The notes under the pieces were generated by a model that did no database searches, had not been told where the DNA came from, and saw only the letters and a program-made list of their open reading frames with translations. Both the position numbers and the translations under genes were made by a program. From NCBI GenBank assembly GCA_964484185.1, contig CAZAEQ010000022.1, forward strand, positions 1 through 64,000: 64,000 bases of DNA, written 5' to 3'. How positions within the stretch are numbered: position 1 is the stretch's first letter; each line of letters opens with the position of its first letter. The DNA is from F1-120-MAGs238 sp964484185. GTDB taxonomy: Bacteria; Planctomycetota; Phycisphaerae; Phycisphaerales; UBA1924. Of this stretch, positions 25,736 to 34,225 are shown piece after piece.

Positions 25736-26503
25736 TTACTCTGCCGAACCGATTCGGATCTTGATGTCGCCCTTGCCAGCGCGTGTAGTTACTTGGTGAG
25801 TTGCTGCATTGACATTGCCAGTCCAGCTCATGTGTTTTTCAACGACGTTCATGACGGTTGAGTTACGCGCTGAGACCTGCACTACACCATTGCCGGTGCT
25901 CGCATCGACTTTTACATCTGCTGTTGGCAGCATGTAGAGATCGATGTCGCCTTCGTTGGTTGACAGCAGAATCGGAGCGGTGATTGGGAATGGCGAAGTA
26001 CAGGTGATATTGCCGTGGCCCAGAGAAGTGGTTGCGTTCTGGATGTCGAGGCCGCCGTGGGCGTTCTGAACGAGCACGTGGCCGCCGGAATTGCGAATTT
26101 TGACGTGGCCGAGCGAGCGGACATAGACGATGATTCGCACCCATTCGCCAGCGCTTGCGACATCGCCGGCGGTGCTGTTGATAGTGATGTTTCCGGCTCC
26201 ATCGGTTTCGCTGAAGACAGCGTTAGAATATTGTTCGGGATTTCTTCCAGGCCCAGCCATGACGCCTTCGACCCGGGGCCTTGAGCGTTTGACTTCGATG
26301 AAGGGGGCTTCGAGATCTGATTTAGTAAGGACGTGAACGGTGCCGCTGGCGTTGGTGATGTTGACGTTGTAAACGCCAATCGTGCTGAAATCTGCTGGGG
26401 CTCCGGTGAGGGGGAGTTGGTGTTTTGCCTGCCGCGCACAACCTGCGCTGAGAAGGATGGCTGAGGCGAGCGACATGGTGGCGAAACGAACGAATCGGTT
26501 CAT
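25736..26503 (-). CDS. Lipoprotein with a DUF4097-like beta-helical repeat region
   Basis: 255 residues. The leader MNRFVRFATMSLASAILLSAGC ends in the lipobox LSAGC, so the mature protein is probably membrane-attached at Cys 22. The rest is a ladder of short strands with repeating INxTxGxV-type turns: ITNASGTVHVLTK, ITINSTAGDVASAG, VKIRNSGGHVLVQNAHGGLD, VDASTGNGVVQVSARN and TRAGKGDIKIRIG. This matches the DUF4097/'head GIN' style of right-handed beta structure. Its function is not known. The region upstream to 26890 has no supported gene. Confidence 0.78.
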   Translation of the reverse strand: MNRFVRFATMSLASAILLSAGCARQAKHQLPLTGAPADFSTIGVYNVNITNASGTVHVLTKSDLEAPFIEVKRSRPRVEGVMAGPGRNPEQYSNAVFSETDGAGNITINSTAGDVASAGEWVRIIVYVRSLGHVKIRNSGGHVLVQNAHGGLDIQNATTSLGHGNITCTSPFPITAPILLSTNEGDIDLYMLPTADVKVDASTGNGVVQVSARNSTVMNVVEKHMSWTGNVNAATHQVTTRAGKGDIKIRIGSAE

Positions 26504-26890
26504 AAGGGTACAACTCCGCTGAAAGGTGACCGGACCAAAATAGCGTATCGGTTATCAGGGCCCGAATCGAATAGGCGGCAAGTTTCCCGAGGTTCGGAGA
26601 GAGCCCTGTAGCAACCCTTGAGCCTATTGTTCAGAATCGATTCGGATGAATCGGGGTGTTTCCTTGGGATATTCCGCGGAGAGGTTAGCAATTGAAGTTC
26701 GCGCTCTCCGCGTTTGACTGGTCTTGCTGGAGTTATTTGTGAACGAGATCGATTGGCAACTTGTTTGCGTGATCAACGTTGGGCATTTCCATGCTCGGCG
26801 TTGGCGATGCCGTTCATAAAACCTCCTGGCCAGCGTCCTTAGGGTAATTATCCTCGAAGTCCGCATCGTTGCCTTGTAGAAAGGGCAACC
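26504..26890. other. 387 bp intergenic region between the lipoprotein and rny
   Basis: No open frame here has coding character on either strand. It must hold the divergent promoters of the lipoprotein and of rny. Visible items are a 10-bp palindrome GAATCGATTC at 26634-26643 and an AAAGGG ribosome-binding site just before the rny ATG. I compared it by eye with common riboswitch cores and found no match. Confidence 0.6.
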
Positions 26891-28492
26891 ATGTTGGGTG
26901 CTGTTCAATATTCTCCGGTGCTGGCAGAAATCAATGCCACACTTTTCTGGGGCGTCGCCGCTGGGGCGTTACTGGTTGGCCTTGTCATTGGTGTTTTTGC
27001 CGTGCGAGTTATCACGGGGCGAACACTTCAGCAGGCGAAGGACCAGGCAAGGACGATCCAGAGTCAGGCTGAGACTGATGGTCGCAATGCGTCCGAGAAA
27101 CTGCGGCTTGAGGGTGAGCGGCAGATCATCGAACGAAAAGAACGAGCGGAGAAAGAGCTGGAGGCAGCTCGCAATGAAATTCGCGAAACCGAACGGCGAC
27201 TTGCCAAACGCGAAGATCTGGTAGATCGCAAGGAAGAGGCCGCGACTCAGAAGGAGCAGTTGCTCCGGAATCAATCCGAGTCTTTCAAGGCGCGGGAAGA
27301 GAATATTTCGAAGCGGGACGCGGAGTCAGAGAAGCTTGTAAATGAGCAGCGCGAGCGGCTTATTCGAGTTGCCAACCTGAGCGTTGAAGATGCTCGGAAG
27401 GAATTGCTCATTCGCGTGGAGCAGGATTCGCGGCACGAGGTTGCCAAGGTTGTGCGCAAGATTGTGGATGAAGCGGAGCACGAGGCCAAAGACAAAGCTC
27501 GTGAAATCACGCTGATGGCTGTGCAGCGGTACGCCAATGAGATCACCAGCGAGTCGACGGTTCGTACCGTGGCGATTCCGTCTGATGATGTGAAGGGGCG
27601 GATCATCGGGCGCGAAGGTCGCAATATTCGCGCGATTGAAAAAGCGACGGGCGCAGACATTATCGTTGACGACACTCCGGGCGTGATTGTGGTTTCCTGT
27701 TTCGACAAGGTTCGGCAGGCGATCGCAGTGGAGTCGCTGGAGCGACTGATTGCTGACGGTCGCATGCATCCATCTCGCATTGAAGAAGTTGTGGAGCGGG
27801 TTCGTTCAGAAACCGCCGAACGAATCATGCAGCGCGGTAAGGATGCCACGCTTGAAGTCAATCTTCGCGGCCTGCATCCCAAAGTTGTTGAGGCGATGGG
27901 CAAACTCAGCTATCGCACCAGTTACGGCCAGAATGTTCTGCGACACTCAATTGAAGTGGCGTTCTTCTGCCAGATTATCGCAGAGCAGCTCAAGCTGGAT
28001 GGAGCGATCGCACGCCGCTGTGGATTCCTGCACGACATCGGCAAGGCGATGGATCACGAGATGGAAGGCGGACACCCCAAGATCGGCATGGACTTCGCAC
28101 GCCAGTTTGGCGAACGCGATCCGGTCTTGAACGCGATCGGTGGTCACCACGCGGATATTCCATCGACGAGTTTTTACACACCGATCGTTATGGCAGCAGA
28201 TGCGATTTCTTCAGCTCGACCCGGCGCACGCCGCGAAAGCATGGAGAAGTACATTCAGCGGCTGACTGAATTGCAGGATATTGCCATGGGATTCAAGGGA
28301 GTCAACGAGGCGTATGCGATTCAGGCTGGGCGTGAAGTTCGCGTGATGGTTGATGCGGCACGAGTGAACGACGATGAGGCATTCCTTATCGCGCACGACA
28401 TTGCGAAAAAGGTCAGCGAGGAAATGACGTTCCCCGGTGAAATCCGTGTGACTGTCCTTCGCGAGACTCGCGCGATCGAATTCGCCCGCTAA
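26891..28492 (+). CDS. rny: Ribonuclease Y
   Basis: RNase Y is a membrane-anchored endoribonuclease that starts mRNA decay. 533 residues with the standard order: an N-terminal membrane helix (TLFWGVAAGALLVGLVIGVF), a long charged coiled coil to about residue 210, a KH domain with GRIIGREGRNIRAIEKATGA, and an HD hydrolase domain with LRHSIEVAFFCQ, CGFLHDIGKAMDHE (the catalytic His-Asp) and IGGHHADIP. The C-terminal RNase Y segment ends VLRETRAIEFAR. An AAAGGG precedes the ATG. It is convergent with the parvulin-like lipoprotein gene, with 3 bases between the stops. Confidence 0.97.
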   Translation: MLGAVQYSPVLAEINATLFWGVAAGALLVGLVIGVFAVRVITGRTLQQAKDQARTIQSQAETDGRNASEKLRLEGERQIIERKERAEKELEAARNEIRETERRLAKREDLVDRKEEAATQKEQLLRNQSESFKAREENISKRDAESEKLVNEQRERLIRVANLSVEDARKELLIRVEQDSRHEVAKVVRKIVDEAEHEAKDKAREITLMAVQRYANEITSESTVRTVAIPSDDVKGRIIGREGRNIRAIEKATGADIIVDDTPGVIVVSCFDKVRQAIAVESLERLIADGRMHPSRIEEVVERVRSETAERIMQRGKDATLEVNLRGLHPKVVEAMGKLSYRTSYGQNVLRHSIEVAFFCQIIAEQLKLDGAIARRCGFLHDIGKAMDHEMEGGHPKIGMDFARQFGERDPVLNAIGGHHADIPSTSFYTPIVMAADAISSARPGARRESMEKYIQRLTELQDIAMGFKGVNEAYAIQAGREVRVMVDAARVNDDEAFLIAHDIAKKVSEEMTFPGEIRVTVLRETRAIEFAR

Positions 28493-28495
28493 GAT

Positions 28496-29494
28496 TCAGT
28501 TGCCGCTGCGGTGTTCCCACGACCAGCGAAGATCTGGATCGAGGACGTTTACGCCCGCGATTTCCAGGAGCTGGTTGGCCTTTCGTTCCATAGCCATCCG
28601 TTCATTGACATCGCGCACATCAGCCTCGATGTTTGAGTCGCTGGCGGTGGGCGCTAGACCTGGCAAGATTTCTTCCAGCACGAATACGGCGAAATTGCGA
28701 TCCAGGGCGATCACCGGGCTTACTTCGCCTGGCCTCAACTTGGCGATCACGGCGCGCAGGCCCGATGGATATGTCGGGTCGGCGGCGCTGATTGGTTCGA
28801 CCATTCCCGCCGGGTAGACGCGAGCGGTTTCTGCTGATGCCGCGGCGAGAGACGTAATAGTTGATTTTGGATCGGCTGAGGCAGCAATCTGGGCGCGAGC
28901 TGCGGCGGCCTCGCGTTCACTTCTGGTGAGGAGGACACGGCCCCTGAATTTGGGACCGTGGCGGACTGCGAGGGCCTGCTCGAGCTGTGCTGGTGTCACT
29001 GTTATTTCGCTGGCGACCATTTTTCGCAGCATCGCATTTCGCTGGAGCAGAGCCTGATACCGCCGCGGTCCAAGACCACGACTATTGCGTACACGGTCCA
29101 GGAGTTCTGAGCTTGCCGCAGAATCTGCGTTTGCAGCGATTGCAAGGCGGTCGACGAGGCGGCGTTCTTCTAATGTAATATCTGTGTTGGAGATGGTGAT
29201 GCCTGCCTGAGTACATTGAATCTTCAGGATGTGATCAAGGGCAATTTCTTCGAGCACCAGGCCAGCTGTCTCGGCGAGCAGCGGCTGAATCTGCGACCAC
29301 ACAATGGCATCCTGACCAATAAGCATCGCGATAGATTCCCGCGCGGAACCGGGCGACTTGGTCTCTGGCGGCGATTTTATGGATTCTTCGGCCCGCTCAA
29401 GGCCGGCGATATCTGAAGAAGGTTTTGAGGCGGAGCAACCGGTCATTGCGACCAGGATTGTGATTGCCAGAGCGGTGCGGGAGAAGCTTTTCAT
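28496..29494 (-). CDS. Lipoprotein with parvulin-like (PpiC/SurA) foldase architecture
   Basis: 332 residues from the ATG at 29494; the leader MKSFSRTALAITILVAMTGC ends in the lipobox MTGC. A SurA-like helical N-domain follows (IAMLIGQDAIVWSQIQPLLA...LRKMVASEITVTPAQLEQAL). The C-terminal third looks like a parvulin domain: FRGRVLLTRSEREAAAARAQ, YPAGMVEPISAADPTYPSGL and KLRPGEVSPVIALDRNFAVF, where the last phrase is the typical LxxGExSxPv...GxxvfxL end. The central catalytic His/Cys pattern of active parvulins is not obvious, so it may be a chaperone rather than an isomerase. It probably folds or escorts envelope proteins. Confidence 0.75.
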   Translation of the reverse strand: MKSFSRTALAITILVAMTGCSASKPSSDIAGLERAEESIKSPPETKSPGSARESIAMLIGQDAIVWSQIQPLLAETAGLVLEEIALDHILKIQCTQAGITISNTDITLEERRLVDRLAIAANADSAASSELLDRVRNSRGLGPRRYQALLQRNAMLRKMVASEITVTPAQLEQALAVRHGPKFRGRVLLTRSEREAAAARAQIAASADPKSTITSLAAASAETARVYPAGMVEPISAADPTYPSGLRAVIAKLRPGEVSPVIALDRNFAVFVLEEILPGLAPTASDSNIEADVRDVNERMAMERKANQLLEIAGVNVLDPDLRWSWEHRSGN

Positions 29495-29583
29495 GCCAAA
29501 GTAGTAGGGGGGCAAACTGGATTTGTCTCAACCCGGATTTACCAAGCGAGGTATACGTTCATACAATTGTTCAGGAGTTTCAT

Positions 29584-30318
29584 ATGAGCACCGGGTTTGC
29601 GGGTGCAACGACAACCCTTCCTGAGATATGCCCATACTGCGGTAGTGACGCGATTTCTGGCACGCGGTGCCTTCAATGCCGCGGCCTGGTTGATCCACTG
29701 TCGTTGCAGGCATCTCAAAACGAGATGGGGCCATGGACTATTCGAACGGAGAAGGGGCAGTTTCTCCCTGGCTGCTCGTATCAGGTGATTGTGCAACAGA
29801 TATCCAGGGGTCGAATTAATTTGAACACTGTGTTGCGGGGGCCAACTACACGGCAATTCTGGATGAAGGCCGCGCGAGTTCCCGGAGTTGCTCAGTTGCT
29901 GGGAATTTGCCACAGTTGCAACTCTGGAGTGACGCCGGGAAGCAAATCCTGTTCAAACTGCCATGTTGCCTTTGTTGTTGAGTCATCGAGACAGATGTTG
30001 GGCCTTGGGCCAGTGCTTCTGGTGCCAGGTCAACAATTGGATCGAGAAGTGGTTGTGGCAGGACAACGGCTGCCTTCGGTTCTTGCGGATAGCGTCGATC
30101 TTGAACCTGTTTTCATGGAGGACGAGACTCCGTTCATGCCACTGCCTCGTACTGGAACGTCTGCCGCACAGGCACCAGCGGCGCCGAGACAGAGCCGAAT
30201 TCATATTGTGTTAGTTATCTGGGCCATCCTGGCGACAGGAATCGCGGCGGCAATTGCAGCGGATTCCTGGCTTGAGCTTGGATGGGGGCTATCCAAGAGC
30301 GGCCAGCCAGGGCAGTAG
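29584..30318 (+). CDS. Double zinc ribbon, GYF-like domain and C-terminal membrane anchor
   Basis: 244 residues from the ATG at 29584, which has AGGAG 8 bases upstream. Order: a zinc ribbon CPYCGSDA...TRCLQCRG (about 17-36), a GYF-like segment starting WTIRTEKGQFLPGC and ending TTRQFWMKAARVPGVA (about 50-105), a second ribbon ICHSCNSG...SCSNCHVAF (about 108-130), a long linker, and a membrane helix near the C-terminus (IVLVIWAILATGIAAAIA). The layout is that of a tail-anchored cytoplasmic adaptor. I do not recognise a named family. It is divergent from the parvulin-like lipoprotein gene. Confidence 0.72.
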   Translation: MSTGFAGATTTLPEICPYCGSDAISGTRCLQCRGLVDPLSLQASQNEMGPWTIRTEKGQFLPGCSYQVIVQQISRGRINLNTVLRGPTTRQFWMKAARVPGVAQLLGICHSCNSGVTPGSKSCSNCHVAFVVESSRQMLGLGPVLLVPGQQLDREVVVAGQRLPSVLADSVDLEPVFMEDETPFMPLPRTGTSAAQAPAAPRQSRIHIVLVIWAILATGIAAAIAADSWLELGWGLSKSGQPGQ

Positions 30319-30379
30319 ATTGAACATGAAACTCTGTTGAGAATCGATTCTCGTTAGTGGTCAGCAGGTGAACTTCGAT

Positions 30380-30408
30380 TTGACACGGTGGTCAAATTTG
30401 TGTATGTT
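30380..30408 (+). promoter_or_regulatory. Sigma-70-type promoter of the first pseudopilin-like gene
   Basis: TTGACA (30380-30385), a 17-base spacer and TATGTT (30403-30408). It lies 85 bases before the ATG at 30493. A 14-base palindrome GAGAATCGATTCTC (30339-30352) stands 27 bases upstream of the -35 box and could be an operator. Confidence 0.65.
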
Positions 30409-30443
30409 GGTCGATGTCAGTAGGCACAGGCTTGTGCGAGAAA

Positions 30444-30461
30444 CGGCACATTCGTGACCGC
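30444..30461 (+). promoter_or_regulatory. Conserved leader element, copy 1
   Basis: CGGCACATTCGTGACCGC, 31 bases before the ATG of the first pseudopilin-like gene. The same 18-mer with one change (T for A at position 14) lies at 31845-31862 before the second gene. Possible shared regulatory or translational element, or a remnant of the duplication. Confidence 0.5.
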
Positions 30462-30492
30462 GACATTGAGCCTGAAACGAGGAGGTATTTTG

Positions 30493-31569
30493 ATGCTTGC
30501 TCAGTTTCGTCATCGAACGAACCGTGTTTCCGCTTTTACGCTCATTGAGTTGCTGGTCGTCATTGCGATCATCGCGTTGTTGATCAGCATTCTGCTTCCT
30601 GCCATTTCTGAAGCGCGAAAGACTGCTCGTATCACGGTCTGCGGCAGTAATTTGCGGCAAATCGGGACCGCATCGCAAAGCTATACAGCGGACTATAAAG
30701 ACAAGATCGCTTCATTTTCATGGCAAGCGGGTATGAGACCAGTTGCGGACAATCCATTCATCGATCTCGCGCCGGCTCGGTTCGGCACTGATGATGTCGC
30801 CGCGGCAGCTGGGCAAGCTGTCTGGATTATTCGCCGTCGCGCCGATGAACAGAATCCCGCTAACTGGGGTACCAATCTTGTCGGCGGTTGGATTCCGCAT
30901 ATCTACTACTCGCACCTGATTCTGCAGGATTACCTTGCATCGCGCCTGCCGGAGCGCATGGTTGTGTGTCCTGAAGATTACAATCGACTGCAGTGGCAGA
31001 CTGATCCAAAGGGAGCTTTCCGCCAGAATCGTTTGCAGCCTCAGCCAGACGGATCTGACCCAAACAACTGGCGGTGGCCGTATTCATCTTCATATGAAGT
31101 TTCGGTCAGCACGTTCTCTCCCGACAATCAACCGCGTCACTCCGGTGTGTATCAAACGTTCCGCCAGGAACATAACTTATTTTACAATAATGCAAATCGC
31201 ACGCTTGGTCGCCGGTTGATTCCCGAAGTTCAGTTCCCATCTGAAAAGGTTTATTATTTTGAGAACGGAAGTCGGCACACTTCAAAAATTCAGACTCATA
31301 CATTCTTTTCGGATGCAAAATCGATGATGTTGTTCTTCGACAATTCTGTGCGCCTGATGAAGTCTGAAAATTCGAACAAGGGCTTTATACCTAACCAGCC
31401 GCGATCTGCTCAGGCGATGGAATTAATCTACAACGTTCAGAATTTTGAACCTGCCTATAACAGGTATGCCGGCCTGAACGCGGTTTTTAATGCTCGATTC
31501 CGCTGGACTCGCGGCGGACTGTCGGGCGTGGATTACGGCGGCGAAGAGATCAATACGGCTGACTGGTAG
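30493..31569 (+). CDS. Pseudopilin-like protein with prepilin N-terminus, tandem copy 1
   Basis: 358 residues from the ATG at 30493 (GGAGG 7 bases upstream). Residues about 14-40 are a type IV prepilin-like leader and helix: AFTLIELLVVIAIIALLIS, with Phe-Thr-Leu-Ile-Glu where a prepilin peptidase would cut before Phe, although Gly is replaced by Ala at -1. The rest is the globular part seen in large planctomycete prepilin-type families; it keeps Cys in VCGSNLRQ and VVCPED, FRQNR, NNWRWPYSSSYEVS, YYFENGSRH, FFDNSVRLM and a C-terminal RFRWTRGGLSG...NTADW ending in Trp. It is probably exported and assembled or displayed at the envelope. It is the first of four paralogues in a row. Confidence 0.88.
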   Translation: MLAQFRHRTNRVSAFTLIELLVVIAIIALLISILLPAISEARKTARITVCGSNLRQIGTASQSYTADYKDKIASFSWQAGMRPVADNPFIDLAPARFGTDDVAAAAGQAVWIIRRRADEQNPANWGTNLVGGWIPHIYYSHLILQDYLASRLPERMVVCPEDYNRLQWQTDPKGAFRQNRLQPQPDGSDPNNWRWPYSSSYEVSVSTFSPDNQPRHSGVYQTFRQEHNLFYNNANRTLGRRLIPEVQFPSEKVYYFENGSRHTSKIQTHTFFSDAKSMMLFFDNSVRLMKSENSNKGFIPNQPRSAQAMELIYNVQNFEPAYNRYAGLNAVFNARFRWTRGGLSGVDYGGEEINTADW

Positions 31570-31633
31570 GGGCCAGCGAGGCAGCCAGACCGGCAAAAAG
31601 CGCACAATTTTGAAATACCCACTTGAACTTCGC

Positions 31634-31661
31634 AAGGAGGGCCTTCGGGCCCTTCTTTTCG
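31634..31661 (+). terminator. Intrinsic terminator after pseudopilin copy 1
   Basis: AAGGAGGGCC (31634-31643), TTCG tetraloop, GGCCCTTCTT (31648-31657), then TTCG. Ten-bp stem with one G-T pair and a short T run. Confidence 0.85.
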
Positions 31662-31771
31662 TTTGTGGGTGTGGGTTTGGTCTCACGGCATGTTATTGAG
31701 ATTAAGTTCTCAATAAAGGGTGGATTGCTGCTGATGTTTGGAGAAAATTTGCTGATTGACCCTAAACTCGC

Positions 31772-31800
31772 TCGACACCCGGCCCATATTGTGGTATCTT
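31772..31800 (+). promoter_or_regulatory. Probable promoter of pseudopilin copy 2
   Basis: TCGACA (31772-31777), a 17-base spacer and TATCTT (31795-31800), the same spacing as the promoter of copy 1. It lies 90 bases before the ATG at 31890. Confidence 0.5.
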
Positions 31801-31844
31801 CTAAACGGTTCTCGATAAGGGGTTTGGGCGCCTGCTGTTTTTTC

Positions 31845-31862
31845 CGGCACATTCGTGTCCGC
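31845..31862 (+). promoter_or_regulatory. Conserved leader element, copy 2
   Basis: CGGCACATTCGTGTCCGC, 27 bases before the ATG of pseudopilin copy 2; matches 17 of 18 bases of the element at 30444-30461. Not found before copies 3 and 4. Confidence 0.5.
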
Positions 31863-31889
31863 AGCGTGTGCTCTATAGGAGGCCTTTCA

Positions 31890-32963
31890 ATGCTTGGCCA
31901 GTTACGCCGTCGCTCGACGCGCACTTCGGCATTCACGCTCATTGAGCTGCTCGTAGTGATTGCAATCATTGCGTTGCTCATCAGCATTTTGCTTCCCGCA
32001 ATTGGCGAGGCACGCAAGACCGCGCGAATTACGGTCTGCGGCAGCAATTTACGTCAGCTCGGCACAGGCTCGCAAAGCTACACCGCTGACTACAAAGACA
32101 AAATCGCTTCATTCACCTGGACACCAGCGATGCGGCCAGTCGCTGACAATCCGTTTATCGATCTGACTCCAGCTCGTTTCGGCGACGACGTTGCGGCCGC
32201 AGCTGGACAGGCGGTTTGGATTATCCGTCGCCGCGCTGATGAGCAGAACCCTGCCAACTGGGGCACCGGTCTTGTTGGCGGCTGGATTCCTCACATTCTG
32301 TACTCACACTTGATTCTCCAGGACTACTTGGCGTCTCGCCTTCCTGAGAAGATGGTTGTATGTCCCGATGATCGCGTTCGTCTGGGCTGGCAGGTTGATC
32401 CGAAGGGAGCATTCCGCCAGAACCGCCTCACGCCTCAGCCCGATGGCTCTGATCCGAACAACTGGCGCTGGCCATACTCGTCTTCGTACGAGGTTTCGAT
32501 TTCTACCTTCAGCCCTGACAATTACCGCCAGGATAACGGCGTGTATCAGGACAACGGCCAGAACCACAATGAATTCTGGGGTGCAACCCGCCAGAACGTG
32601 CTTGGGCGTCGCTTGATTCCGCAGGTTCAGTTCCCGTCGAACAAGGTGTACTACTACGAGAACGGCAGCCGCCACACTTCAAAGATTGAGACTCACGCGT
32701 TTGAGGCGAGCTCAAAAGTTCTGACGCTGTTCTTTGATAATTCAGTTCGCATGATGCAGACCCGCGACTCCAAACTGGGCATGACAGTTCGTACCCCTGC
32801 GGGCGGGCCTTGCCTCTTGAATTACAACTATCAGTCGTGGGACCCGGGCTACAGCCGAATCAACGGAACTACCGTGAGCATCTACGGTCGATTCCGCTGG
32901 ACCCGCGCTGGACTCTCCGGCATTGACTACGGTGGCGAAGAAGTTTCAACAATGAACTGGTAA
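31890..32963 (+). CDS. Pseudopilin-like protein with prepilin N-terminus, tandem copy 2
   Basis: 357 residues from the ATG at 31890 with AGGAGG 7 bases upstream; the open frame continues far upstream but through terminator and promoter sequence, so this start is secure. The prepilin segment AFTLIELLVVIAIIALLIS is identical to copy 1 and is followed by ILLPAIGEARKTARITVCGS. The globular part differs most from its sisters in the last third: it has EFWGATRQNV and RTPAGGPCLLNYNYQSWDPG with an extra Cys. The end is the family pattern RFRWTRAGLSGIDYGG...STMNW. Its own promoter and terminator make it an independent unit. Confidence 0.88.
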   Translation: MLGQLRRRSTRTSAFTLIELLVVIAIIALLISILLPAIGEARKTARITVCGSNLRQLGTGSQSYTADYKDKIASFTWTPAMRPVADNPFIDLTPARFGDDVAAAAGQAVWIIRRRADEQNPANWGTGLVGGWIPHILYSHLILQDYLASRLPEKMVVCPDDRVRLGWQVDPKGAFRQNRLTPQPDGSDPNNWRWPYSSSYEVSISTFSPDNYRQDNGVYQDNGQNHNEFWGATRQNVLGRRLIPQVQFPSNKVYYYENGSRHTSKIETHAFEASSKVLTLFFDNSVRMMQTRDSKLGMTVRTPAGGPCLLNYNYQSWDPGYSRINGTTVSIYGRFRWTRAGLSGIDYGGEEVSTMNW

Positions 32964-32989
32964 GCTCCGGTTCGAACGAATCTACTTTG

Positions 32990-33022
32990 AAGGGGACACT
33001 CCGGTGTCCCCTTTTCTTTTTT
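32990..33022 (+). terminator. Intrinsic terminator after pseudopilin copy 2
   Basis: AAGGGGACAC (32990-32999), loop TCCG, GTGTCCCCTT (33004-33013) and then TTCTTTTTT. Perfect 10-bp stem with a strong T run. Confidence 0.92.
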
Positions 33023-33114
33023 CAGGCAAATGGTCGAATATTGAGGTGGCATTTCTGGTATCATCGCAATCGTTCGGATAACGAGATGTTCAGGCGCAGT
33101 CAACTGGGGTAACT

Positions 33115-34176
33115 ATGAGAACTTCTGTCGGTCGGATTGGCCGCACCGCATACGCATTTACGCTCATTGAGTTGCTTGTCGTCATTGCGATCATCGCGCT
33201 GCTTATCAGCATCCTGCTCCCTGCGATCAGTGAGGCTCGCAAGACGGCAAGGTCCACAATTTGTGGCAGCAATCTGCGACAACTGGGCACTGCATCACAG
33301 ACGTACGCCGCGGACTTTAAAGATAAGATCGCGTCGTTCAGCTGGACTGTGGGTATGAAGCCGATCGCGGACAATATTTACCTCGATCTCTACCCCAGTG
33401 GGTTTACTGATGATGTGAATGCTGCAGCAGCGCAGGCGATCTGGGTCATGCGCCGGCGAGGGGATGATCCGCCGCCATTTGGATCGGCGTTCCTGCGAGG
33501 ATGGATTCCACATATTCTCTATACGCATCTTGTCCTGCAGGACTATCTGGCGTCGAGGCTTCCAGAAAAAATGGTTGTGTGTCCTGAAGATCGCAACAGA
33601 TTGAACTGGCAGGACAAGTCGATGTTCCGCCAGAATCGGATGCAGCCACAGCCAGATGGAGGCGATCCTGGAAACTGGCGTGTCTCGTATTCATCAACGT
33701 ATGAAGTCTCTATTTCGACGTTCAGCCCGGACAATCAACGGCGAGATTCCGGGGTTTACCAGACGCTCAGGCAGGAACACAATTATTTCTACAACAACGG
33801 CAGCCGCGTCCTGGGTCGCAGGCTTATTCCCGAGGTGACGTTCCCGTCGAACAAGGTCTACTACTTTGAGAACGGAAGCCGGCACGCCTCAAAGATCCAG
33901 ACACATGCCTTTTTCTCAGATGCCAAAGTGCACCAGCTGTTTTTTGATAACTCGGTTCGAATGATGAAATCGGGAAATTCAAACAGAGGTTTTCAGCCCA
34001 ACGTTCCATCGTCGCCGACGAACATGGAACTCATCTACAACGTGTCGGAGTGGGAGCCCGGTTACAACCAGTACACCGGACTGAATGCAGTTTTTAACGG
34101 TCGGTTCAGATGGACGCGCGGCGGCCTTTCTGGCACCGACTTTGGCGGGGATGAAGTGAACACAAGTTCGTGGTAG
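33115..34176 (+). CDS. Pseudopilin-like protein with prepilin N-terminus, tandem copy 3
   Basis: 353 residues from the ATG at 33115; the only ribosome-site candidate is GGGG 6 bases upstream, weaker than in copies 1 and 2. Prepilin segment AFTLIELLVVIAIIALLIS, then SEARKTARSTICGSNLRQLG. Conserved blocks: MVVCPEDRNRLNWQDKSMFR, STYEVSISTFSPDNQ, VYYFENGSRHASKIQTHAFF, LFFDNSVRMMKSGNSNRGFQ and the end RFRWTRGGLSGTDFGG...NTSSW. It lacks a few residues around DDPPPFGSAFLRGWIPH, where the other copies have EQNPxxWGxxLxGGWIPH. Only 49 bp separate it from copy 4 and no terminator is visible there, so copies 3 and 4 may share a transcript. Confidence 0.88.
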   Translation: MRTSVGRIGRTAYAFTLIELLVVIAIIALLISILLPAISEARKTARSTICGSNLRQLGTASQTYAADFKDKIASFSWTVGMKPIADNIYLDLYPSGFTDDVNAAAAQAIWVMRRRGDDPPPFGSAFLRGWIPHILYTHLVLQDYLASRLPEKMVVCPEDRNRLNWQDKSMFRQNRMQPQPDGGDPGNWRVSYSSTYEVSISTFSPDNQRRDSGVYQTLRQEHNYFYNNGSRVLGRRLIPEVTFPSNKVYYFENGSRHASKIQTHAFFSDAKVHQLFFDNSVRMMKSGNSNRGFQPNVPSSPTNMELIYNVSEWEPGYNQYTGLNAVFNGRFRWTRGGLSGTDFGGDEVNTSSW

Positions 34177-34225
34177 CTTTAGAATTGTGGCCCTTTTAGT
34201 GTCGGCCTTTCATGAAAGCTGAAAA

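Larger units (their letters stand above)
31570..31889 (+). other. Intergenic region between pseudopilin copies 1 and 2
   Basis: 320 bp without a gene. In order it holds the terminator of copy 1 (31634-31661), a hairpin ATTGAGA-TTAAG-TTCTCAAT type dyad at about 31695-31714, a promoter (31772-31800), the second copy of the CGGCACATTCGTG leader element (31845-31862) and the AGGAGG ribosome-binding site (31877-31882). Open frames across this region lack coding character. Confidence 0.7.

Noticed and set aside
30339..30352. Palindrome GAGAATCGATTCTC as a proven operator
   Set aside because: Only the 10-bp core is shared with 26634-26643 and such ATCGAT palindromes arise easily by chance; mentioned only as a possibility.
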